A stretch of 64,000 bases of DNA, from NCBI GenBank assembly GCA_032716605.1, contig CM064523.1, positions 40,579,526 to 40,643,525 on the forward strand, given 5' to 3'. The stretch's first letter is position 1. Each line of letters opens with the position of its first letter. A program made the translations under genes and the position numbers. Positions 44,319 to 53,605 of the stretch are shown here, in pieces. This DNA is from Paralithodes platypus. Lineage: Eukaryota; Arthropoda; Malacostraca; Decapoda; Lithodidae. A model generated the notes under the pieces. The model was not told where the DNA came from, made no database searches, and worked only from the letters and a program-made list of their open reading frames with translations.

Positions 44319-46362
44319 ACAGAGTGTGGGGAGGCGCGCAGTGTTTTGCTATACTCGATGACGTCATAGCTGGCTGGCCTCGTGGGGATTCGTTGGAGGA
44401 GTTTTTTACCATGCTTGGTGACGTCATGTTTAGCTAGCTTTTTTAGCATTGGCTAGAGGACTTGTTACCGCTTTTCTACGCGGTTCGAGCTAGTGCTAGT
44501 ATATATACAGCTCCCTCGCTACTCTCTCCCTCAGATCTGGTTTCTAGAACGCATCCCTCTTATCCCTTTGATACCTGTCCCCCTATCTACACCTGAGAAC
44601 CTTTTCCTCTGCCTATCTCTCTCATTTTCCATATCTTTCACCACCTTTTATTAATATTATACCCCCTCTGGTTAACTCTGCATAATCAGCTTCATGCTGG
44701 CCAGTTGTATTGTGCGTTAAGGTCTTATATAACCCATGTATGTTAGTTGTTAAGATAAGTTGATCACGAAGCATTGGTTGGCATTCATATTGTTCAGTAC
44801 CGCTTCCTATAATTATTAGTGTTCTGCTGGATTAGATAATGCTAGACTAGGTGTCTGATACTATAAGGTATTGTTTCCGATGGGTGCTGGCTTCAGTTAA
44901 AAGCTGCACGACATACCTGAGAACTGGAGTTGATTGGGTAAATTCTAGTCTGTGTGCCATTGAGAGTAGAGCATGCACGAATGAGGGCTTTTTGCCTATA
45001 CCATTCTGCACTGTTCTAAGCTCGTTGTTTGTCTTTGAGGTACGCCAGGAGAACGCTTAATACTTCGGTATTAAGGTTTCTCAAGAGAGCTACCCTTCAT
45101 TATAACGTAATACTTGACGCACAGACTTGAGATTTGCACTAGGCTATGCGGCATGCCATGCGCACCAGTATCTCGTATCATTGACTCTAGCTAGACTTTA
45201 TCAGTCACAGTAGACACTAAGTATATTAAACCAATTACTCTTTTTATGCATACCCGTTTATGATTACACAAGCATTTCGCAGCCTAGTTTGATGTATTGA
45301 GACACAAACGATTTAGGCTCTTTTTGTTGATAGGAATACTGCATTGTCGTGGCGATTATTATTATTGTTGTGGCGTTTAGGATATTCTTGGCTCCGACTG
45401 CATTATATCTCCTGCCTTTTGTGAGCATAGCCTGCTCGAGCATTGTTCCGCTGCCTGCCTTTTTGGGTTCCATTTCCGATTCGAGCATCTTGATAGCATC
45501 TAACATTTAAAGAAGATTCCTTGTTGGTGTTGAAGGACTTTAGTGCACTTTCTTTCATGCAGGAGTGCCTGACATTATTGATTAAAGTAACGTAAGCTGT
45601 AACTTCTCTTACCACCTTACTTTGCATACCATAACCAAGCACCTTCGGTTATAGGTAGTAATAGGCTGTTTTCACATAACATTAAGCCTAGAGTAGACGC
45701 ACATTTATTGAGAGTTTAATAACCTATTATTACATATAGAACTCTGGAGAGTATTTATGTTCTTTGTTCACTAGGAATATACATCAGAGGTTGGATCTAG
45801 CGCTTTCCATTGTAGCATTTATGCCATTACTAGTCCAATGAATAAGAGCCCTGATATATTTAACCCTTAACTGTCGGCGAGCAACATAAGTCGAGTTAAA
45901 TAAAGCTGGACTATGTGGCGGCGCTCGACATAACTCGAGTGGCAATTTCAGCACGTAATGTGGCTGAGAGAGAGAGACAAGTGGTGGCAGGAGACTAGCG
46001 AGCGTATGACTGCTCCAGACCACCGCGGCGAACCTACTGACACAAATCTCAGCTCCCTCCTCCCTCTCTCACTCGCTACATACTCAATTATGTACTGAAA
46101 GTACCGAATTACCTGCTTTTTGCACTCGCGTTGCACGGTTATTGCAAGAAAACTATCCATCATACAAGGATCGTTATGGTGTCATTCGAAAGCTCTGTTT
46201 ATGCCCTTTCAGGGATAGGTACTTGTTTTACGTTCTGGGTCTTATTTAGGCATGAAAATGATCACGTAAACAGCCCTATTTTGGCTAAAAACACCCCGCT
46301 GTGCGGTACACATAAATAAACCGCATAGGCCGCTCGTAAGGTGTTAAACCTCAGTCGTAACA
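44048..46362 (+). repeat. 5' LTR of element D (with MITE)
   Basis: Matches 50806-52614 closely, apart from a longer (GA)n run at 44277-44315 and the 480-bp MITE at 45864-46343. TATATATACAGC at ~44502 is a candidate TATA box. A possible PBS starts TGGTGAACTTACC at 46365; its tRNA is not recognised. Confidence 0.9.
45864..46343. mobile_element. TTAA-flanked piggyBac-like MITE H, 480 bp
   Basis: TTAA at 45860-45863 and 46344-46347; ends CCCTTAACTGTC... and, inverted, CACCTTACGAGC. The 3' LTR of D has the uninterrupted site (TATTTAAACCTC at ~52595), which proves insertion after D was formed. No ORF of note. Confidence 0.85.
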
Positions 46363-46577
46363 AATGGTGAACTTACCTAGGATTTGGTGAACCTACATTT
46401 ATTAGCAGGGAACATTTGTTGTTTTGGGGAATATTTTGCGGGGATCAGCAAGAATAATTTTTTTGCAACATAGTATAGCCCTTGAGTATTTCCTAGAATT
46501 TTTGTGTGTATATTGAGGTATAAGAGTTTGGGGTGCTTCTTTTCTGAATATTGAGGTGGGAAATTTTTGTGAGCATC

Positions 46578-48188
46578 ATGTCTTATACCGGATCAGAGGA
46601 GAATGGAGACACAGTACGTAATGTCGAAACTGAGGAACAGCAGCATGATGAAAGGGTTAATCAGGTGAACTGTGAGGAGGATGCTAGGATATTTTTGCAA
46701 TGGCCTGTTACTGCCGAGCGGTTGGAGGGTATGGATCGGTACGGTCTTTAATGCCTGGCCACAGCTATCGGTCATGCGGGTACTAGCAGCATGACCAGGG
46801 ATAACTTGATAACGTGTGTACTGGGCAGGGTGACTGGTGAGCGAGATGGGTTGAGTGCTCAGAGCCCTTTGGCCATGCTTCCCCTACACTCGACTCCCAA
46901 CCATCCCAGTAGTTTGCCGACCCCGAGTATGCGTCCACAGTTGGGTGGTGACTGGCAGGGTGGGTTGCCCCTGGGGGGACCACCGGTAATTTCAAACATT
47001 GTAGGACCTTCACCTCCTCCAGGGTTAACCCCAGAATTATTGTATCAGCTCGAATTAGCTAAGATTCAACAGCAACAAAGGGCATGTGAGCTTCAGCTTC
47101 AGCAGCAAATAGAATTAGCCAAGATAGAGGAGAGAGCCAAGCTAGCAAAAATCCAAGCTGATTTAGAGTCGACTAGGTACTGTGCCGACATGGACATAGA
47201 GAAGTCGCGGGTAGAGGCAACGGGACAGCGACTTGGGGCTGGTAACCGTGCTCATGATCAATCTCTCTCGCACTTATTGAAACTGGTTCCGGTGTTTGAT
47301 GAGAGTGGTGTAACAGAATTTGTCGCACGCTTTGAGAAGAAGTGCCAGGAACACCAGTGGCCAGAGAATAAATGGGCAGCACTTGTATTCTCTAGATTAA
47401 TAGGCAAGGGTCTTAAAGCCTATGATGCGTTACCTTTGGAGTCATGTATTTTGTATGAGGATCTCAAGGAGGCTGTCCTGAGGGCTTACGAACTGCAACC
47501 AGAAACGTACCGTTTCAAGTTCCGGGGTGTAACCAAGGGAAGAGATAGCACCTTTTTGGAACACGCCCGGGACTTGTCTGATGCTATGGGGAACTGGCTC
47601 CGATCTGAGAGGGTAACAACATTTGATGGAATTAAGCAGTTAATGATGTTGGAGCAGTTCTTTAAGAGCACGGGCGGTGATCTAACTTTGAACTTAAAGG
47701 AGAAAAACCCAAGAACTCTATTCGAAGCAGCAGAAATGGCTGATCGACGGCTGTCGTTGATTCGGGGTTGCGGGTCCTCACAGAAGTACGATGCAAGTGC
47801 TAGGGACCGTTATCCTCCCCCTCCCCGTAGCAATGACACATTTAAACAAAAGAGCAATGAAACTAAAACTGAATCCAAACCTAACACCACGCTGTATGAG
47901 AATAGTCAGGGGCTTTTTACATCACAGTATAAGCCGAAACCGAAATTTATGTGTTTTAAGTGCCACCAGGAGGGTCATAAGGCAAATGAGTGCCCTAGTC
48001 GACCTCCTCCGGCAGCTGTGTCTTTTGCTCACGGCATTGGAGTGTTCAAGAGGACATCGGAGTTTGTTAGAGGCAATTCTTCCGAGGTAACTACACTGCC
48101 AGTGCAGAAGGATCCGGAAGGCTTATTCCCTGTCCGTGATGCCTTTAGTGACCACAGGGGACTCGGTTGTGTGGAGTGGGGGGTATAA
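46578..48188 (+). pseudogene. Gag of Gmr1-like element D
   Basis: Starts at ATG 46578 (MSYTGSEENG) and runs in frame to 48188, except for TAA at 46749-46751. Contents: acidic N-terminus, a coiled-coil-like Gln/Lys/Glu helix (LAKIQQQQRACELQLQQQIE, ~47050), a SCAN/capsid-like domain (LLKLVPVFDESGVTEFVARF, ~47275; LKEAVLRAYELQPETYR; LMMLEQFFKS) and a CCHC zinc knuckle CFKCHQEGHKANEC (~47950). A second ATG at 46791 lies after the stop. The gag end overlaps protease by 22 nt in the -1 frame at a run of six Gs. Confidence 0.85.
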
Positions 48189-48960
48189 GACATGAGGTGA
48201 GAATTTTGCGTGACACTGGGGCATCGCAAACATTGTTGAGGAATTTCACTGGTAAACCTGTAAATACGGCGCGGGTGGTTGTGGTTCAGGGAGTTAATGC
48301 AACAAGGTCATACCCGCTTGTAAGAATGAAGATGGAAGTTGATGGTGTGATTCGTGACCTGGATGTAGGAATTGTGGAGAAGTTGCCTGTTGGGGGCGTC
48401 GATCTCCTTCTCGGCAACGACTTTGCGGGGCCTACTTCTGAGGCTCCACCCTTAGTCGTTGCCGAGAAGCCGGCCGACGTGAGTAGGGAGGAGCAGGAGT
48501 GGGTTGAGAAGTGTCGGGTGCAACCTATGGCGTGTGTTGTCACCCGATCTCTTGTATCTAGGGAGTCACATTCTGGTCAACAGTCTTTAGACAAGCGGAG
48601 GAAAGGTACCGAGAAGGGGTTGAAAGTTGATGCGGTTGAGAGTTTAGTATCAACGGACATTCTCGGGGACTCATTATTAGGACCGATTTTCGAGTCTGGA
48701 GAAGACCCATTAACTGTTACTAAGAAGGCAGAGGATGGCCTTAAAAAGACGAAGAGACAGCAACGATACACAGAGAGAGAGCAACGGGAGGCTAAATTCA
48801 GTGGAGGAGGGGGGCATGAGTTGTTTCGCAAACACTTAGATAAGCTTGCTCCTTCGGACATTCGTAAATTCCAATTAGAAGACCCGGAGGTTCTTGAATG
48901 TGGTACCGGTGCTGTCGAGTTGAAGGAGAACAGTGATGCACAGTCGGGAGATTTTTCCAA
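48167..48960 (+). CDS. Retropepsin and spacer of element D
   Basis: Open in the -1 frame relative to gag. VRILRDTGASQTLLRNF (~48197) has the DTGAS active site; VGGVDLLLGNDFAG (~48390) is the conserved C-terminal part. It is followed by ~180 polar residues of spacer with a very basic segment (KKTKRQQRYTEREQREAKF, ~48745). The spacer runs directly into the middle of integrase at ~48955 (SGD then FSKYPLT), so integrase N-terminal sequence has been lost here. Confidence 0.8.
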
Positions 48961-49844
48961 GTATCCCCTGACCATCATGGAGGTAGCAACAAGGTACCCT
49001 GACGCGTACCCTATGAGAAATGGGTCAGCGAAGACGGTGGTCTGAAACTTGCTAGTGTATTTTTCCCGGTATGGTTACCCGCAGGTAATTCAGTCAGACC
49101 AAGGATCCAACTTCACTTCTGGCCTCTTTGTTCAAGCAGTGCCGCAGAATGGGATTGTTACGGTTGTGTCATCTGCGTATCATCCAGAGAGCCAGGGTGT
49201 GTTAGAGCGATGGCACTCAGTCTTGGAATCTGTGCTTCGTTATTGTTGCTTTGAGAGTGGGAAAGGTTGGGATCTTGGCCTGCCATATGTTTTATTTGCT
49301 GCACGGGAGGTACCTGGGGAAAGTTTGGGATTCAGCCCTAATGAGCTCGTCTTTGGACACCGTGTCAGAGGGCCTCTCCATATGGTTAAAGAAATATGGG
49401 AGGGTGCAGAAAAACCTTGTTCTATGCTCAAGTATGTCCTCGACAGTCGAGAACGGATGTTGCGCAGTCTGGAGTTGGCTGGCCGTAATTCGACTAGCTC
49501 TCAGGCCCTCATGAAGGACAGGTACGACCTCCAGGTTAAACTCAGGGAGTTTCACGTGGGTCAGGAGGTGTTGATTCTACTGCCCCTTGTAGGTCATCCC
49601 TTATCCGCGAAGTACACTGGTCCTTATAGGGTGGGTGAGAGGCTATCGGACCTGTTGCTTGGTGGCCGCTCCAGACAGACGTATGCGCAATCAGTTATGT
49701 CACATTAATCTCATGAAGGAGTATGTGAGGCAGCCCCCTGAGCCTCTCACTGTGCCTGTGATGACGTTTAGCAGTCAAGGTGGAGAAGGAGAATGGGACA
49801 GTCAAGCTCAGGTGGAGGATAACTGGAAGGATAAGAAAGTCAAA
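48961..49844 (+). pseudogene. Integrase of element D, N-terminus and first Asp missing
   Basis: Begins inside the core: TIMEVATRYPDAYPMRNGSA (~48972), TGA stop at 49043-49045, then second catalytic Asp in IQSDQGSNF (~49090), YHPESQGVLERWHSVL with the catalytic Glu (~49180-49220), PNELVFGHRVRGP and the SH3-like end (AKYTGPYRVGERLSD, ~49610). The C-terminal NQLCHINLMKEYV (~49695) is one frame away. The HHCC zinc region and the first Asp (normally in a VDxVGPLP motif) are absent, consistent with one internal deletion. Confidence 0.85.
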
Positions 49845-50309
49845 TGAGCGCCTGAGTGTGAGAAGGCGTTTAGAGTAGTAAAACACCTGTTGTGCACTCA
49901 TCCGATCCTCAGCGCCCCTGACTTTAGCCTACCTTTCCAACTAGCAACGTATGCTAGTGGTGTGGGGGCTGGTGCCGTCCTTGTGAAAAAGGACGATGAT
50001 GGGCTGGAGCATCCTGTTAGTTTCTGCTCGGAGAAGTTCAATTCGGCCCAGGGGAGCTGCTCTGTTGTCGAGGAGGAGCTGCTGGCGGTTGTGCTTGCGC
50101 TGGGGCATTTTGGGGTCTATGTTCCAGCCTATGGTCCGGTCGTTGTAGTTTACCCAGATCATCACCCTCTCAAGTTCTTGGACCAGTTTCACAATCGGAA
50201 TATGAGGCTGACCAGGTGGTCACTAAGGTTACTGGTATATAACCTGGACATACGCCATATTGCCGGTTGTGACAACGTGGTTGCAGATTGTCTTTCAAGG
50301 GTATTATGA
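49845..50309 (+). pseudogene. RNase H of element D directly behind integrase (RT deleted)
   Basis: The TGA at 49845-49847 occupies the place of a conserved Trp before PECEKAFRVVKHLL, the RT-to-RNase H connection. Then SAPDFSLPFQLATYASGVGA, EHPVSFCSEKFN, VEEELLAVVLAL (Glu), VYPDHHPLKFLDQ (Asp) and the end DNVVADCLSRVL. The first acidic residue is altered (ATYASG where gypsy has a D-A-S). The RT (VDYRxLN, YLDD) is completely missing; the deletion join lies at ~49800-49835. Confidence 0.85.
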
Positions 50310-50805
50310 TCCTGGGTAGATTGACACACGGGTAGCCTCCTGCTTTAGTTTGAATAGTATTTTGCGCTTGGTGCTTGTTGGCTCGCGGTTGTAGCCCAGC
50401 GTATTGTGTCATAAAGCAGGAGTTGAGCGTTTGGTATAGAAGAAAAAACTAGGCTTGCCCCTATAGTGCAGCCGAAATAAACAAATTAAAAACATAAAAA
50501 TCAAATAAAAAATTCTTTTTTTATAGTTGAATTTTTTCAGTATGTTATAGCAGTAATTCTGAGTTGCACTCCTCTCAGAATGCTGGGCTAGAGAAGCTCG
50601 CTCTTGAGGAGCATAACTACATAATTATGATTTAACCTATTGTGTTGGGGAAGGTTATAATTTTGTAAAATGTTTTGTTGAGAACTGTGCCAGATATTTT
50701 ACTGCCGCTGGGTGGTGGGAAATAGAGATATAGCATGGGTTCTAACAATCAGATTTTTGTGAGCCTTGAGCCTCTGAGAAAAATCTTGGGGGGGGGGGGG
50801 GGGGG
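50310..50805 (+). other. 3' untranslated region and G-run PPT of element D
   Basis: ~480 bp without ORF, ending in a run of about 18 Gs (50788-50805) directly before the LTR, a likely polypurine tract with slippage-prone length. Confidence 0.7.
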
Positions 50806-52614
50806 TGACGTTAACCACTCCGTTAGAACCGCATGGCTTGTCCTACAGTGACTCGCTAGGATCACCAGGGCAGTGGATGTGGCTACAGTTGGTGTATTGT
50901 TGTGTGCTTTATTTCATATGAAAGCTCGTGTCATGGGCAGTCCAGAAAGGCTCTTTGTTTTCACCCATGTCAAGGCTTTATATGTTTAATTGCCAAGTAT
51001 ATGTTTTATCATTAAGTAGTAATGATAGGATTTGAGAGAGAGAGAGAGAGAGTAGAACAGAGTGTGGGGAGGCGCGCAGTGTTTTGCTATACTCGATGAC
51101 GTCATAGCTGGCTGGCCTCGTGGGGATTCGTTGGAGGAGTTTTTTACCATGCTTGGTGACGTCATGTTTAGCTAGCTTCTTTAGCATTGGCTAGAGGACT
51201 TGTTACCGCTTTTCTACGCGGTTCGAGCTAGTGCTAGTATATATACAGCTCCCTCGCTACTCTCTCCCTCAGATCTGGTTTCTAGAATGCATCCCTATTA
51301 TCCCTTTGATACCTGTCCCCCTATCTACACCTGAGAACCTTTTCCTCTGCCTATCTCTCTCATTTTCCATATCTTTCACCACCTTTTATTAATATTATAC
51401 CCCCTCTGGTTAACTCTGCATAATCAGCTTCATGCTGGCCAGTTGTATTGTGCGTTAAGGTCTTATATAACCCATGTATGTTAGTTGTTAAGATAAGTTG
51501 ATCACGAAGCATTGGTTGGCATTCATATTGTTCAGTACCGCTTCCTATAATTATTAGTGTTCTGCTGGATTAGATAATGCTAGACTAGGAGTCTGATACT
51601 ATAAGGTATTGTTTCCGATGGGTGCGGGCTTTAGTTAAAAGCTGCACGACATACCTGAGAACTGGAGTAAATTGGGTAAATTCTAGTCTGTGTGCCATTG
51701 AGAGTCGAGCATGCACGAATGAGGGCTTTTTGCCTATACCATTCTGCACTGTTCTAAGCTCGTTGTTTGTCTTTGAGGTACGCCAGGAGAACGCTTAATA
51801 CTTCGGTATTAAGGTTTCTCAAGAGAGCTACCCTTCATTATAACGTAATACTTGACGCACAGACTTGAGATTTGCACTAGGCTATGCGGCATGCCATGCG
51901 CACCAGTATCTCGTATCATTGACTCTAGCTAGACTTTATCAGTCACAGTAGACATTAAGTATATTAAACCAATTACTCTTTTTATGCATACCCGTTTATG
52001 ATTACACAAGCATTTCGCAGCCTAGTTTGATGTATTGAGACACAAACGACTTAGGCTCTTTTTGTTGATAGGAATACTGCATTGTCGTGGCAATTATTAT
52101 TGTTGTGGCGTTTAGGATATTCTTGGCTCCGACTGCATTATATCTCCTGCCTTTTGTGAGCATAGCCTGCTCGAGCATTGTTCCGCTGCCTGCCTTTTTG
52201 GGTTCCATTTCCGATTCGAGCATCTTGATAGCATCTAACATTTAAAGAAGATTCCTTGTTGGTGTTGAAGGACTTTAGTGCACTTTCTTTCATGCAGTAG
52301 TGCCTGACATTTATTGATTAAAGTAACATAAGCTGTAACTTCTCTTACCACCTTACTTTGCATACCATAACCAAGCACCTTCGGTTATAGGTAGTAATAG
52401 GCTGTTTTCACATAACATTAAGCCTAGAATAGACGCACATTTATTGAGAGTTTAATAACCTATTATTGCATATAGAACTCTGGAGAGTATTTGTGTTCTT
52501 TGTTCACTGGGAATATACATCAGACGTTGGATCTAGCGCTTTCCGTTGTAGCATTTATGCCATTACTAGTCCAATGAATAAGAGCCCTGATATATTTAAA
52601 CCTCAGTCGTAACA
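50806..52614 (+). repeat. 3' LTR of element D
   Basis: 1,809 bp, the same sequence as the 5' LTR without the MITE; ends CAGTCGTAACA, followed by CTTC. Confidence 0.93.
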
Positions 52615-52735
52615 CTTCCCTTATATCACACCTCTCTCCCTCCATCCTTCCCTTTTATCCCACCTCCCTCCATCCTTCCCTTTAATCCCACCTTCTTCCT
52701 TCCTTCCGTTTAATCCCACCTCCCTCTTCCTCCTC
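52615..52735. repeat. 28-bp minisatellite, right part
   Basis: About four units of the array seen at 43800-44047, continuing after element D. Confidence 0.85.
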
Positions 52736-52811
52736 TTCCAGGTCCTCCAACTGCAGGTTAGGTTGTATAAAGATGCACCCTCACTTGGTCCTGCTGCCTC
52801 CTCTGGGACAT
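52736..52811 (-). pseudogene. Second copy of the F transposase start
   Basis: From ATG 52811 on the minus strand: SQRRQQDQVRVHL, matching FQRRQQDLVRVHL at 43799; it soon meets a stop and then runs into the 28-bp minisatellite. The two starts flank the minisatellite (and D), suggesting the array expanded between duplicated copies. Confidence 0.65.
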
Positions 52812-52882
52812 GTTGCGTGGGTGCTGTGGTGTCTGGTGGGTGGTGGTGGGTGTCCGTGTGGCAGGGGAGAGCTTGGGGGCCC

Positions 52883-52892
52883 CTTATATATC
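52883..52892 (-). promoter_or_regulatory. TATA box before the F transposase fragment
   Basis: TATATAAGGG on the minus strand ~72 bp upstream of ATG 52811, similar to the TATA boxes of element E. Confidence 0.55.
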
Positions 52893-53020
52893 CGCCCGGT
52901 GCACAATGGGGGCCATCCATGGCATAATCGCAAGTCAATCCTTACACCTCCCAGTGATTCTCGTAGACTCCCATTAACTCCTATATTACTCCTCCTTACT
53001 CCAACTGACCAGTGTCTTAA

Positions 53021-53250
53021 GGGTACATCACACAGTCAGGAGTGCGAGCTAGTGGGAGTCTAACAGGAGTCACTAGGAGTTGCTAGAATCACCAAGAGTC
53101 ATCGATTTTCACCACGAGCGAGTGGGAGTCTAACAGAAGTCGCTAGAGTCACCAGGAGTCATCGATTTTCACCGCGAATAGGCCCGCGAGTCCGAATTGT
53201 CCCCTACTCCTAGTGACTCTAGCACGCAATCCTGACTGTGTGATGTACCC
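53021..53250. mobile_element. MITE G with perfect terminal inverted repeats, 230 bp
   Basis: Ends GGGTACATCACACAGTCAGG and its exact reverse complement, extending imperfectly to ~32 bp; TTAA at 53017-53020 and 53251-53254 (either a TTAA duplication or TAA/TTA with a one-base offset). The inside holds a ~60-bp duplication around GAGTCATCGATTTTCACC. End sequence resembles that of F (CACACA..CAGGAGTG.GAGCTAG), so it is probably a small relative of F. Confidence 0.85.
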
Positions 53251-53514
53251 TTAATTACTTGCGTCAACTCCTATCAAGCATTAATCCGAAAAGGACCGGT
53301 AATTTTCAAATTTTCAATCACTCGCACTTCATATGCGCTTTTATCTCGGTAACTCCCGTTAACTCCCCCTGACTTACACTGACTCACATTGACTCCCTCT
53401 GACTTGCATGTGCACTCCCGCTGAGTCCTACTGTGTCCTGGTGCCACGTGGAATTTCGCACACTCGTGGTCAATTTTGTGCGAGTTGCCAGGAGTCATTA
53501 CTCTTGCCAATTCG

Positions 53515-53553
53515 CGCTAACACTCCTGTATGTGTGTATGTGTGAACTAAGCT
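53515..53553. repeat. Right terminal inverted repeat of F
   Basis: ACACTCCTGTATGTGTGTAT.. ending AAGCT, then TTAA; counterpart of 36627-36660, with an extra 8-bp TGTATGTG-type duplication. Confidence 0.6.
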
Positions 53554-53605
53554 TTAAGAAACTAACCATTCCTATTAAATAATTGAAATATATCAGTGTG
53601 TGTGT
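53554..53605. other. Short spacer with (GT)n
   Basis: Separates F from the poly(A) tail (poly-T on this strand) of the next LINE. Confidence 0.5.

Larger units (their letters stand above)
44048..52614 (+). mobile_element. Gmr1-like Ty3/gypsy retrotransposon D, RT deleted
   Basis: LTRs of ~1.8 kb (44048-46362, which includes a 0.48-kb MITE, and 50806-52614) start TGTGACGTTAACC/TGACGTTAACC and end GTCGTAACA; CTTC flanks both sides (44044-44047, 52615-52618). Internal order is gag, protease, integrase, RNase H. Integrase before RT/RNase H is the Gmr1-type arrangement of gypsy elements known from fishes and invertebrates. RT and the integrase N-terminus are missing. Needs help in trans. Confidence 0.9.
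36627..53553. mobile_element. Composite PIF/Harbinger-like element F (outer shell of a nested cluster)
   Basis: Left end (36627) ACATGGTTCACACATACAGG and right end (reverse complement) AAGCTTAGTTCACACATACA.. are inverted, each next to TTAA (36623-36626, 53554-53557), compatible with a TAA/TTA duplication of PIF/Harbinger. Both ends carry many GACTCC/GGAGTC subterminal repeats. Inside lie a Harbinger-type transposase start (43585-43799) and a promoter-like TATA (52883). It has been invaded by E (36925-43216), D (44048-52614) and G (53021-53250). Without these it would be ~1.9 kb. That the two ends belong to one insertion is inference. Confidence 0.5.
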
